The position numbers and the translations under genes are program-made. From Paragorgia papillata (taxonomy: Eukaryota; Cnidaria; Anthozoa; Scleralcyonacea; Coralliidae), in assembly GCA_035771165.1 (NCBI GenBank), contig JAWNZC010000234.1, forward strand, positions 2,284,501 to 2,348,500: 64,000 bases of DNA, in the 5' to 3' direction. A model generated the notes under the pieces. That model was not told the origin of the DNA. It saw only the letters and a list, made by a program, of their open reading frames with translations, and made no database searches. Shown here one piece after another: positions 35,919 to 47,500 of this stretch. Numbering within the stretch: the first letter of the stretch is position 1; each line of letters begins with the position of its first letter.

Positions 35919-37028
35919 AAACTACCCGCCAAGCATTTTAAGACAGCTACCTACATCAATCAACAAGCGCATTCCCCTCCTCTCGTCTGACGAGCGGACA
36001 TTCCATGAAACCGCACCAATTTACCAAAAAGCATTAAGGCGCAGCAATTTCAACCATGAGCTAAACTACACACAAGAAGCACCACAGCAAACACGCAGAA
36101 ATAGACAGCGCAATATCATCTGGTTTAACCCTCCATTTAACAAACATGTCAAAACAAACATAGGACGCAACTTTCTTAGCCTTATTGACAAGCACTTTCC
36201 ACCAGGACACAAGCTTCACAAATTTTTAACAGAAACACAGTCAAGATTAGCTATAGTTGCATGAACAACGTCAAGTCTATTATCACGAAACATGATTCAC
36301 GCACAATCAGGAAAAGCAAGCCACTAAGCATAGTTACAAGCAGTTGCAATTGCAGGATTAAGGACAATTGCCCCCTACGTGGGCAATGCATGACAAAGAA
36401 CATAGTATACAAGGCATCTATTTCCATAAGCAACACGAACATCACTAAGCAATACATTGGCATGACAGCAAGTACATTTAAAGAGCGATATCGTAACCAT
36501 ACTAAATCTTTCCAGAATAAAAAGTATTCAAATGAGACGGAACTTTCGAAATACATTTGGAATCTAAAAGAAAAAAAACAAAGTTTCGACATAACCTGGT
36601 CTATACTAAAACACTCAATTTCTTACACGGGAGGATCAAAAAGATGCAATTTATGTTTGGACGAAAAACTTTTCATCATGAAGGCAGACAAACAACTTTT
36701 ACTAAACAAAAGATCAGAAATAGTTTCGACCTGTCGGCACAAAAACAGATTTCGGATCAACAACCTAAACAATCAAAGGAATGCGCGCAACGTTTCGACG
36801 CCCACACCCACGCTCCAAAGGAATGCGCCGGACGTTTCGACACCCACGCCCCAACCAACGCATTTAAGCAGCCCACTAACCGGTATTTTTCAGTCGCCTG
36901 ATGATCCCGTTTAGGGTGAAACCTCTGGTAGCGAAGACTTTAAGGTAAAACTATACTTCATACTTTGTATTTTGCTCTATCTATATATGGTATTGAGCAC
37001 TCTCTAACATTTCGTGAACCAAAACTCA

Positions 37029-37030
<2 letters not shown>
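35919..37030 (+). pseudogene. Penelope-like element, second copy, 5'-truncated
   Basis: A plus-strand copy of the same family begins at about 35919 within the RT C-terminal region (CAAACTACCCGCCAAGC), out of frame at first. An open frame from about 36261 covers the Cys-rich linker (CNCRIKDNCPLRGQC), the GIY-YIG-type nuclease (YIGMTASTFKERYRNH), CNLCLDEK and CRHKNRF. It ends in a threonine/proline-rich tail (DVSTPTPTLQR), the last residues of which overlap the ribozyme DNA. The nuclease part is uninterrupted for 217 residues, so it is better preserved than the minus copy, but the RT is gone. The two copies meet head-to-head at 35905-35919. The 3' tail matches 5697-5826 and ends in (TA)n. Confidence 0.85.
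36894..36934 (+). ncRNA. Hammerhead-like motif in PLE tail (plus copy)
   Basis: TCGC (36894-36897), CTGATGA (36898-36904), stem II CCC/GGG with loop GTTTA flanked by a U-U mismatch, GAA (36918-36920), stem III ACC-TCT-GGT (36921-36929), A36930 as the cleavage residue, then GCGA (36931-36934) closing stem I. The motif overlaps the end of the element's open frame. Hammerheads in PLE long-terminal-repeat-like regions are an established feature of these elements. Confidence 0.8.

Positions 37031-37097
<67 letters not shown>
37021..37097. repeat. (TA)n microsatellite at PLE/satellite border
   Basis: About 70 bases of TA separate the PLE tail from the first recognisable copy of the 1.09-kb satellite. 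Confidence 0.95.
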
Positions 37098-37100
<3 letters not shown>

Positions 37101-37385
37101 AAAGTTGGTTTGATGATTCACAGTCATTTTCTACATCAATTCATGTTTATATATCGCCTTTCCGAAAATATGTTCATTGTTCCAAGATACTAAACATTCA
37201 GTTGTCCTTCAGCAGCGTATATATGTGAAGATACTGATTTCCCAAAGATACTGATACTGATTTCATATTGTAGAAAGCTCCCGGAGCACGTATGACCGTT
37301 CATACACGCGTTTCATAAAGGTAAAAAGATAAGTAATCTGAAGCAAAAATTATGTGGATTTTGCCAGTGAATTCTCTAAGCTTAA

Positions 37386-38361
37386 AGGTCAACTATACCT
37401 TTTGAGGTTATATATATTTTCAAAGCAGTTATCATCTAATTTCGCAAAATTGAAGAAAAAATGAATTTGGAGTAAAAGCGCATGACTTACTGGGGGGAGA
37501 TTCTAAGTACCTTTTGATGCACGACCGAGTTGTTTAGAAGAATGGGTACTACATATTCGGTGACGTCATACCGGTAAGTTGCCTAATTACTGCAGAAATA
37601 TTCCAATGTTCGAGCTTTGGTTTGCCACCTATTTACTCATTCAAATACGTGTATTAGCATTATTTTGGGGGCATTTTAAGGTATATCTTCTTCACACTCT
37701 GTCAACGAGTCTTCTTAATTGTATTTGGGTGAGTTTTGCGATATTTAAAGTAGAAGGTGATGTAGATGAAGCTACGGCAGCAGATCCAATTTCGCAAAAG
37801 TAAAACTACAGTTCTGACGAACAATGTATATCCAGGCTTCTGTCAAATCAATAACTCAATAGTTAGAACTAACAATATACAGTAGTTTAAAACTCAATAG
37901 TTTTGTCTTATCAAGACAAAAATGAATCGTACCCTTCTTCCCCTCCATACTAGGCGTAGTGTTTTTTTTTCTTGCGAAAACCCGTTGTACTGCTGTACCG
38001 TTTGGTAAGCTAAAATATCATAGCCATTCTTGATAAGTCGTGGAGTCGAACTTGTGGCCGGGTACTGATCTTTTAGAAAAACTCTCCTGGTTAGCATTGA
38101 CAATGTTGTGGCTTTTTGCCGAAGCGAGCTGTATGACGTCACAAGTTTGATACCGGTATGACGTCACAAGTTTGCTAGTGCCAGACTACCTTTTAACGCG
38201 GTCGTTGTTTAAATATGGTTCAGAAAAATGGCCAAAACTCAATATTTGACAGAACATAAAAACAGAACCGAGTGACCGATTTTAATTTTTTGTTCGGTTT
38301 TGGAATAAACGTTTTCGAATTTAACAGAAAATATAATAACCTCAAAAGGTATAGTTGACCT
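37386..38361. mobile_element. Non-autonomous TTAA transposon, 976 bp
   Basis: The terminal inverted repeat AGGTCAACTATACCTTTTGA continues for ~27 bases at each end. TTAA flanks both sides (37382-37385 and 38362-38365). The parallel satellite copy at 39210-39225 (CACCTTAAGTCCACGG) shows the empty site with a single TTAA. TTAA duplication is typical of piggyBac and Kolobok transposons. The interior has no transposase. It includes two GATACCGGTATGACGTCA-type blocks (37560 and 38150) in inverted orientation. Confidence 0.9.
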
Positions 38362-39647
38362 TTAAGTCCACGGTAACTGGAAAACAAAAACTATTTTGAA
38401 AATCAAAAGCTGAACAGATATCGTCAAACCAAACTCGAGAGATCAACAAAACGATTCACTGATTGCTTTCAATTAATATCAATAGAAACTCCTGCGATAG
38501 CCAATGAAATTCAAGGATTTGTAATAGAAACTTGTAAATTTATACTAATATATTTTAGCTTCATGGAACTTATCTTGTATCGATCTATATAAAGGAAGCT
38601 AGCCGAACATCTTCGTCATTTTAAACATTCTGGTGAGATTACGTGGAAGTGAACTTCTGGAAAGTACTATCAAAACAAAATAGTATAATACTAGGAAACG
38701 TATGCTGTGAGACAAACTCACAAAATACCAAGAAAAGTATGCTGTAAGACAAACTCACAAAGTACATTCATTGCTTGTAGATAAAAAGCCTATAGCAACC
38801 CCAAAAAATATATACAACCGCAAAGCAGAGAAAAAATGGCAAGTGAATGATATTCAAACGGCTAAAAAGTATAGTTGTCGGTCGACTTATCGATTTTGCT
38901 AAATGCATGTTCTTAAAGTGGACAATTTTCACGGTGTACATGCTAAATGTTTTTAAACAGTGGACGGTTTTCATCGTGTACATGCATGCTGAATACTGAG
39001 ATACCTGTCCTATAACAAAGCATATATGAAAGTTAATTTGATGATTCACAATCGTGTTCTATATCGCCTTTCTGAAAATATATTCATTGTTCCAAGATAA
39101 TGCAGATTTCATATTGTAGGGAGCTGACCGTTCATATATATACGCGTTCATAAAGGTAAAAAGATAAGTAGTCTAACGCAAGAATTAGTAGATTTTGGAA
39201 GTGAATTCACCTTAAGTCCACGGTAACTGGAAAACAAAAACTATTTTGAAGCTCAAAAGCTGAAGCAGATATCGTCAAACCAAACTCGAGAGATCAACAA
39301 AACGATTCACTTGCTTTCAATTAATTTCAAAGAGACAATTTTATGAACTATACTCAGCGTTAGTCTCTTAAAGTGTCACTAAGACGAAAAATCGACCACA
39401 AAAATTTGACAAACTTTAACTTTCATGAGCTTTACTTTGTTATGAATAGCTAGTATACAAAATTTGAGCCGATTTGAATGAGTAGTTTAAAAGTTATAGG
39501 CTTTTAAAGTGGTGAAAATCACGTCCGCCATTAAAATTTTCGCCAGCATAGAATTTGAAACCTGAGAAGGGCCGTGACGTCATTTTCTTAACCCTTCTCA
39601 CGAAAACAACAGCCAGACACAGAGACATATACAGGTTAACAACGAAA

Positions 39648-42213
39648 ATGTCGAATTCAGCAACATCTAGTTGTTCTTCTGGTTCATGGTCCGAAAGGGA
39701 ATCATCAAATGCATCGTCGGAATACATGACAGCAAATTCAGACGAATCTAATTCCGATTTTCTCCCGTACGACGACCATATTGAACCTCTTGCTTCACCT
39801 GAGGAGATAGTGCAATCACTGATCTATATAAGAGACTGGATAGAGCATCCGTTGTCTGAAATTGAAGTCGGAAGTTGGCAACAGCCGCCATGTTGGATGG
39901 TCCCACTTTCGCTATATTTTACTGTTGCACAATTATAGTTTTCGCATATTAAGGCATTTTTCTCCTTCGGGTTCGGACAAACTTTTTTATCACGAGGAAG
40001 AAAGGACACGTGAAGCATTTAGAGAGAAAAATTGTAGTTATTTAGCCCCAAAATGTGGGGGGAAACGGAATTTGCGAGTTCGATGGAGCGAACTCCCAAG
40101 TGTCATTGATGACAACTTTGAACAGACGAAGGCCGTTCTCATTCAGAATTTTCTCACAATATGGAAATACTGCTAAAGGACCCAATGAATTCGGGAAATT
40201 TGATCAACTGAACAAGCTACACTACGAACAACTGCTGTGGTATTATTATATCATATTAAGCCAAAAGACCGGAATCAAACAATTAATTTAAGAATGCGAT
40301 GTGCCCAACTGTATAGATCAGTGGATGTGCCTATAGTTGAACAATATATTTTCACTCACAGAAAACTCGGGGTAATGATTCAAATAAGTTATCCTGGCAT
40401 TCACAGGATTAATCAGAATGAGTTTATTATTTTCTATGAGATAGGGTTATTTAATTTGGGCAATTGGGCCTACATTTGCCTACAACTAAAAATCTTGTAT
40501 TAATTTTACAATATAATTATATAGTTTTGTGACTATACCTTTGCCAAGATGCTTTTTTTTAGCCAGTTTACAAATGTTATCCGCCACATCGTTGTGAAGT
40601 TTAACATATATATTAGCTTGATTTGTTTTGACTTTATATAAACATCAAACACTGGCCTTGTTGATCTACTTGTATAGTACACACTGATAGTACAGTATTT
40701 GTTCTGCCACAATTTTCATAACATACAGAAGTCAGAGAACAGATTAAAAATTTATCATTATATACTACATTTATAACAGAATCAAACTACACAAGACAAA
40801 ATACACTCATGAATTGTAAACATTTTCTTTAATCAAATCATTGACAAAGTTTGAAAACTATAAATGACACAGTTCAATTATATTCTGTATTAAGTTGTCA
40901 TGTTGCTTCACCTTTATTGTTCTTCATTCATTGTTGTTTTAAACTACCTACAACATAACATACAAATATCACATTCAATTTTACAGATACTCACAAACAA
41001 TTTTTTCATCAAAATGACAGGGAGTAAAATAGCTCAGCTGTTAATAAGAAACAATGTTGACAACTTAATTTCTTAAATACATGACTTGGACACTGGGCAT
41101 GGAGTTTAATAAAACAAACTGGCTCGTTCTTGTTATGATGCATGCTACAGTTTACTTCTATGGAAGCACCAAACATTGTAAGTATTACAAACTTATAGAG
41201 TATTAACATGCTCCTATGTTGCCAAAGAAATATGCTGCTTGTCGAAATCTACTCACAACTCTACAAGCCAATCTATCTTCTGTGCCATAATTTTACACGT
41301 CCTTCGGCTTTTTTTAAAATGATCTACTCGATTGTGAACATTCCACAATTACAGTATTATCTCACATTTGTATCCTACAAATCAGTTTATTAACCACCGG
41401 CCGTTTACAATGTTGGGTTTCCCGTTTCCTTGGTAAATAACCCTTCGGGAGCTCTCCGTCCCCTTCGAAATTTCGTCAAAATATCAAGTTATTTACTTAC
41501 GATTCAGTTTCCCTTCACGTTCTTAGGTCCTCCATAGTTCCATGATGTGTCACGTTGCTTGAAATACCAAAATGGATTTGTGTTGTTCGTCTATTTCGTG
41601 ATTATATGCGAAAACAACGAATTCACAACAGTAAAATATAGCAACTCACTCCTCATGGTGGGACCATCCAATATGGCGTCGCTTACAAATTAGGGCGTAA
41701 CTTCCGGCTTCAATTTCTGAAGGCGCTCAGATAATAGATGCTCTATCCAGTCTCTTATATAGATCAGTGAGTGCAATACGAAGAAATGGTCGCTGAAGAA
41801 GAGCACAATGAAAGCATTCTGCAACATCGTTTTAATGCCGACGTCGAGGTTACTTCTTGGTAAGTTCATTTTAGCGTGTACTTGTGTTTATAGAGAACAG
41901 CATGGGGACAGCAAGAGCGTTTTCACGATAACGCTCGTTTGAATCTTTTTATTAGGTGTGATTGTGGCAACTGTGGTTTGGATTTGGTAGTAAAGCCTGA
42001 AGAGTGTCGCTGCTGTATGGAAATTCAACAGTGTCGTGACAAAATGTTCCCATTCGAAACAAGTGAAAACAGCAAATGTATCATCGATCATCCAGGGTTT
42101 AATGAGATATGTTTGAATGAATGGGTTCTAGAGACTGCTGCTTTGGGCTTGAAAACAAAAGGGCGCAGAAATTATGCTTCTGTGTTTCGAGAGGGACAAA
42201 AGACCAGAGCAGA
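39648..42213 (+). CDS. P2RX7-type cysteine-rich domain protein (exons, interrupted)
   Basis: The frame starts at ATG 39648 with a Ser/acidic leader (MSNSATSSCSSGSWS, DESNSDFLPYDDH). It reaches EEIVQ at 39816, where a 1.95-kb element is inserted. It resumes in phase at 41778 (YEEMVAEEEHNESILQ) to a donor G|GTAAGT at 41859/41860. Exon 2 (41956-42213, acceptor TTAG) continues WCDCGNCGLDL ... EECRCCMEI ... IIDHPGFNEICLNEWVL and stops at a donor GTAAGA. The CxCGxC, CxCC and HPGFxxxCL pattern is the intracellular 'ballast' domain known from the P2X7 receptor C-terminus, which binds zinc and guanine nucleotide in that receptor and occurs alone in many cnidarian proteins. No channel part is present. 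Role here unknown; it may be an accessory protein of the transposon. The last exon is not identified. Confidence 0.7.
39817..41769. mobile_element. Nested TIR element, 1.95 kb, 8-bp target duplication
   Basis: The left end CACTGATCTATATAAGAGAC is mirrored at the right end, and the inverted similarity goes on for over 130 bases (CTGGATAGAGCAT, GGATGGTCCCAC, ATATTTTACTGTTG). AGTGCAAT is duplicated exactly at 39809-39816 and 41770-41777. Removing the element with one AGTGCAAT restores an open coding frame (EEIVQ then YEEMV), which is strong proof of insertion. It holds one unrecognised open frame at about 40000-40175 (EERTREAFREKN ... GGKRNLRVRWSELP). The 8-bp duplication suggests a hAT- or P-like mobiliser; superfamily not settled. 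Confidence 0.9.
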
Positions 42214-42515
42214 GTAAGATTTGCTTTAAGTTTCCAGTATTGCAATTAAACAATATATAAACACATGCATGCTGATATTTGTATGTAGTATGATCTATTT
42301 AAATTTGTATGATATATTTAGCTGTTTTTGTTTAAGCTTTACCGAATCGCTAGTATCACTTGAATAATTTTTAGCCTTGGTTGTCCTTTTTTCCACTTCT
42401 AGCATATCTTTTATAACCTTAACGATAAAGGAAAGTAGAAAGATATTGAAATAATTGTCATAGAGTCGGATTATATATGCCGGGTAAGAAGAGGAGATAA
42501 GAAGTGTTTACTTAC

Positions 42516-42836
42516 CTTGCGACGTTGCCTTGAAGAAAATTCTTCCTCGGAAAGTTTCGATTCGGTTTTCCAAATGGTAGGTACAGCTTCCTGCTCAAGA
42601 CGACGAGAACGTCCTTGCGTGTGGTAAGCTCGTTCAAAACGTTCTGCTGGAAAGTGTTCTGAACAAACCATAAAGCGCGTTTCTTCCGGCGGGTTAAAAT
42701 TCGCGCGCTTTGTTCGAACAAATCTAACCCAGCTTGCTCTTTTAATTTTATTCGTTGGACTTGTATGCAGTGATATCCCTGCAGCAGCATGCGATCCATT
42801 GCTACAGTCCTGTACGACACAGCGTGTTGATGGCAT
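42516..42836 (-). CDS. THAP-domain protein, first exon
   Basis: ATG at 42836 opens MPSTRCVVQDCSNG. The C2CH zinc ligands are visible as Cys6, Cys11, and the pair in VCSEHF about 50 residues on. The family's Trp (RASWVRF), Pro (FNPPEETRF) and AVPTIW are also present at their usual places, giving a complete ~90-residue THAP DNA-binding domain. The frame reaches a consensus donor (AAG|GTAAGTAAAC) at 42516/42515, so more exons should follow at lower coordinates, antisense to the P2RX7-type gene's intron. THAP domains bind DNA and are found at the N-terminus of P-element and Kolobok transposases as well as host regulators. Its position inside a TTAA element favours the transposase reading. Confidence 0.75.
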
Positions 42837-42894
42837 AGTGAAATAATTTAATTTTGATTCACAAATTCACGTGCGCCGACCTTACAACCCTACT

Positions 42895-43640
42895 ATTCTA
42901 CAACACGCGACGTAGCCTGCGTGCAGACGCTCTAGGGGGATTCCAAACAAGGGGGGATTTAGAGCGTCTGCGAATCAGCGCCAAATTCCGTGTTCTGTAA
43001 TTTATTCCGATTAATTTGCAATTCAGCAATAATTACAGCGAGTGTCAACGACTAACGAGTATTCGCTAGGAAATTGAAATCTACATCAATTTATACTAAC
43101 CACTTAAGAATCTATATGAAGAAAGAAACTCTAATCGATAAATAGGATACTCTGAGCTTCGTAGGAAGGTAATAAAACAAAAACAAACATCGAGGAGCAA
43201 AGGTCGTATTATATAAAGTGTCGTATTTCACTGTGATGTTTGAAGCGATTCACAAGTTCAGTCCCGCATCTTTTTCGGCTGTTTGATAGTTCTCAAACAA
43301 CATTACGCCGACTATAAAAGCTTCTAAAAGAATTAACGAACTCATTTTAGTCCGTGCTTTGGTACAGTTTCGATTAATGCGTTGAAGCGGACGAGTCAAA
43401 ACGTCCGTTGCCTTTGTCTGCCTGGTAAACAACAAAACATTCAAAACGGAAGCAGTTGTAATTAACCAATTGAATATCGTGTATAAATATTTGGCCAATC
43501 AGAGAGCGTCCCCGGAATCCATGCGGATAGACGATGTCACAGAACAAGAATTACGGAGCTGATTCATGGACGTTCTACTCCGGGGATTTTCCGAACGTCT
43601 ATGGCGTAGGCTACACGCGACGTTGTTGTGTTAAGAAAAT
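42895..43640. repeat. Probable inner MITE with GTAGCCT ends
   Basis: CGCGACGTAGCCTGCGTGCAGACG at 42905 has an imperfect inverse, GGCGTAGGCTACACGCGACG, at 43603-43622. GCAGACGCTCTA is mirrored at 42961-42973 by TAGAGCGTCTGC. This suggests a further small element nested in the TTAA transposon. There is no coding content. Confidence 0.45.
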
Positions 43641-44269
43641 GACGTCACGGGCTTCTCAAGTTACGCGCAGAGCGTCTTTTAGAAATTTTAATGGCGGACG
43701 TCAAATTTGAGATTTCAACTCGCCGTAACAGCGCCGCTTTTTTTAATTTTGACATGAAACTTAGTACAGTAGTTTGTGGGTAGGTATACTTCACAATTAT
43801 GAAATAAAAATGAGGGGTGAAATTTTCGTCTTAGTGACACTTTAAAGTTAAAATTTGCTTGTTTCTACATGGAATACGACTGCAAGAAACTCGGCATGTC
43901 GAGAAGCAAACGTGAAACTGCGGAATGCCGTGATATGAAGCTGAAACTAAGTAGCCGAGTTACCCGCCTGTCTCATATAAACACTCTGCCGGGATAGCAT
44001 TGAATTTCTATACATGGCGGGTAATTGGTTTGCCGAGTAACTCGCCTAGCCGGGTAATTCGGCTTCGTATAAACAGGCCCTAAGCAGAAAAGCAGAAAAA
44101 CATGCAGATTTGTCATTTTGGACGTAATAATTATTTTCTTCCTTTTGTTTCATGCACAGGGCGTTTTCAGGCATTGTTACACCCATGCTTTACTTATGCA
44201 TTATGCTTTACCTGTACGAGTTGTATACTGTTTGTTATGCATATCAATAAGTAGTCATATATATATATA

Positions 44270-44520
44270 TAGTTCAATCTACAGACACGGTGTTTCGCTG
44301 TACTACAGCTCATCAGTGTAGCTTGGAACAATCTGAATGAATTTCATCAATTACTTATACACATGCGATCGTCGGTGACAACCGCATGTGGGACAGCATC
44401 GGTGAAGCACATTCAGATAGCGTGAAGTGCGCATGGGCCCAGAGTGCTCAAACTTCCACAAGGGTAGTGAGCGTATATATTATAGTGCTCAAACTTCCAC
44501 AAGGGTAGTGAGCGTGTATA
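44270..44520 (-). mobile_element. Retrozyme fragment in the 1.09-kb satellite
   Basis: It begins after a TA run with AGTTCAATCTACAGACACGG and carries the same unit as 33989-34265 up to GGGCCCAGAGTGCTC. Then a ~40-base phrase (GTGCTCAAACTTCCACAAGG ... GAGCGT) is duplicated. It holds one complete ribozyme, not two, so it is a partial unit. Confidence 0.8.
44279..44321 (-). ncRNA. Hammerhead ribozyme, retrozyme copy 3
   Basis: Same structure as the two at 34 kb: CTACA/TGTAG stem I, CTGATGA (44316-44310), GCTG/CAGC stem II, GAA, ACA-CCG-TGT stem III, and GUC. The only change is in the stem II loop (TAGTA instead of TTGTA), which lies outside the conserved core. Stem and core conservation in a copy 10 kb away supports function of the fold. 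Confidence 0.88.
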
Positions 44521-47500
44521 TATTAGCAACTGGAGACTTCCGTCTAATAGCCTTATGGGAGTTTGCATCAATTTATATAAAGGAAGCTAGCCGAACATTT
44601 CCATCATTTTAAATATTCTGGTGAGATTACATGGAAGTGAACTTCTGGGAAATAGTATCAAAATAGTATAATATCAAGAAAAGTATGCTGTGAGACAAAC
44701 TCACAAATTTGTAAGTACATTCATTGTTTGTAGATAAAAACCTTATAACAACCCCATAAAATATATACAACCGCAAACCAGAGAAAAAATGGCCATGCAG
44801 TGAATGATATTCAAAAGGCTGAGGAGTAATGCGGATCTGATAATAATCGATTTCGAAAGCAAGTGCAAAGTTGTTGATCAACTTATTGATTTTGCTAAAT
44901 GAGTTTTTAAGCAGTGGACGGTTTTCATGGTGTACATGCTGAATACTGAGGTACCTGTTTAACAAAGCATATATGAAAGTTAATTTGAGGATTCACAGTC
45001 ATGTTCTATATCGATTCATGTTTATGCATCGCCTTTCCGAAAATATGTTCATTGTTCCAAGATACTGATTTCATATATTATGAGGTAGCTGACCGTTCAC
45101 ATACGCGTTTCATAAACGTAAAAATATAAGGAATCTGAGGCAAGAATTATATAGATTTTGCAAGTGAATTCTCTATAAGTTCACGGTGACTGGAAAACAA
45201 AACTTTATTTTGAAAATCAAAAGCGAAAGCAAATATCCTCAAAGCAAACTCGAAATATCAGCAAAACGATTCACTTGCTTTCGATTAATTTCAAAGAGAC
45301 AAATTTATGAACTATACTCAACGTTAGTCTGTTAAAGTCAAAATTTGCTTGTTTCTTGGAATACGACGACTACAAGAAATTCGGCATGTCGAGAAGCAAA
45401 AGTAAAACTGCGGATATGATAGTTGAAGCTGAAACAAAGCGGAAAAGCAGAAAAATATGCAGATTTGTCATTTTGGATGTAATATTTTTTCTTTCTTTCT
45501 TTTTGTCTGCACTGGGTGTTTTCATGCAGTCATTGTTATTAATAACACTCAAGCTATATATGCATTATGCTTTACCTGTAAGAGTTGTGTACTGTTTGCT
45601 ATGCATGTAAATTAGCAGTAATATACATTTTGGCAACTGGAGACTTCTGTCTAATATTGCATCAATTTCTAAAAGGGAAGCTAGCCGAACATTTCCATCA
45701 TTTTAAATATTCTGGTGAGATTACTACAGAAGTGAACTTCTGGGAAATAGTATCAAAATAGTATAATATCAAGAAAAGTATGCTGTGAGACAAACTCACA
45801 AATTTGTAAGTACATTCATTGTTTGTAGATAAAAACCTTATGACAACCCCATAAAATATATACAACCGCAAACCAGAGAAAAAAATGGCCATGCAGTGAA
45901 TGATATTCAAAAGGCTGAGGAGTAATGCGGATCTGATAATAATCGATTTCGAAAGCAAGTGCAAAGTTGTTGATCAACTTATTGATTTTGCTAAATGAGT
46001 TTTTAAGCAGTGGACGGTTTTCATGGTGTACATGCTGAATACTGAGGTACCTGTCTAACAAAGCATATATGAAAGTTAATTTGAGGATTCACAGTCATGT
46101 TCTATATCGATTCATGTTTATGCATCGCCTTTCCGAAAATATGTTCATTGTTCCAAGATACTGATTTCATATATTATGAGGTAGCTGACCGTTCACATAC
46201 GTGTTTCATAAACGTAAAAATATAAGGAATCTGAGGCAAGAATTATATAGATTTTGCAAGTGAATTCTCTATAAGTTCACGGTGACTGGAAAACAAAACT
46301 TTATTTTGAAAATCAAAAGCGAAAGCAAATATCCTCAAAGCAAACTCGAAATATCAGCAAAACGATTCACTTGCTTTCGATTAATTTCAAAGAGACAAAT
46401 TTATGAACTATACTCAACGTTAGTCTGTTAAAGTCAAAATTTGCTTGTTTCTTGGAATACGACGACTACAAGAAATTCGGCATGTCGAGAAGCAAAAGTA
46501 AAACTGCGGATATGATAGTTGAAGCTGAAACAAAGCGGAAAAGCAGAAAAATATGCAGATTTGTCATTTTGGATGTAATTTTTTTTTTTCTTTCTTTTTG
46601 TCTGCACTGGGTGTTTTCATGCAGTCATTGTTATTAATAACACTCAAGCTATATATGCATTATGCTTTACCTGTAAGAGTTGTGTACTGTTTGCTATGCA
46701 TGTAAATTAGCAGTAATATACATTTTGGCAACTGGAGACTTCTGTCTAATATTGCATCAATTTCTAAAAGGGAAGCTAGCCGAACATTTCCATCATTTTA
46801 AATATTCTGGTGAGATTACTACAGAAGTGAACTTCTGGGAAATAGTATCAAAATAGTATAATATCAAGAAAAGTATGCTGTGAGACAAACTCACAAATTT
46901 GTAAGTACATTCATTGTTTGTAGATAAAAACCTTATGACAACCCCATAAAATATATACAACCGCAAACCAGAGAAAAAATGGCCATGCAGTGAATGATAT
47001 TTAAAAGGCTGAGGAGTAATGCGGATCTGATAATAATCGATTTCGAAAGCAAGTGCAAAGTTGTTGATCAACTTATTGATTTTGCTAAATGAGTTTTTAA
47101 GCAGTGGACGGTTTTCATGGTGTACATGCTGAATACTGAGGTACCTGTCTAACAAAGCATATATGAAAGTTAATTTGAGGATTCACAGTCATGTTCTATA
47201 TCGATTCATGTTTATGCATCGCCTTTCCGAAAATATGTTCATTGTTCCAAGATACTGATTTCATATATTATGAGGTAGCTGACCGTTCACATACGCGTTT
47301 CATAAACGTAAAAATATAAGGAATCTGAGGCAAGAATTATATAGATTTTGCAAGTGAATTCTCTATAAGTTCACGGTGACTGGAAAACAAAACTTTATTT
47401 TGAAAATCAAAAGCGAAAGCAAATATCCTCAAAGCAAACTCGAAATATCAGCAAAACGATTCACTTGCTTTCGATTAATTTCAAAGAGACAAATTTATGA

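Larger units (their letters stand above)
39372..43841. mobile_element. Kolobok-like TTAA DNA transposon, 4.47 kb
   Basis: The ends are AGTGTCACTAAGACGAAAA and its exact reverse complement up to TTTTCGTC. Looser inverted similarity runs ~230 bases inward (AATGGCGGACGT, AAATGACGTCACGG). TTAA sits on both sides (39368-39371 and 43842-43845), and neighbouring satellite units read GTCTGTTAAAGTCAAAATTT, i.e. the empty site. Inside are a P2RX7-type cysteine-rich gene (plus strand) and a THAP-domain gene (minus strand). The TTAA site plus a THAP protein point to the Kolobok superfamily. No DDE transposase core is recognised, so the element may be incomplete or the catalytic exon unrecognised. A 1.95-kb element is nested within it. 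Confidence 0.75.

Noticed and set aside
36965..37228. Frame across the (TA)n run
   Set aside because: The central Tyr-Ile repeat is the translation of TA dinucleotides.
40055..40503. Several overlapping frames within the 1.95-kb nested element as its transposase
   Set aside because: Only about 60 residues look protein-like and none show catalytic motifs; the element is better described as non-autonomous.
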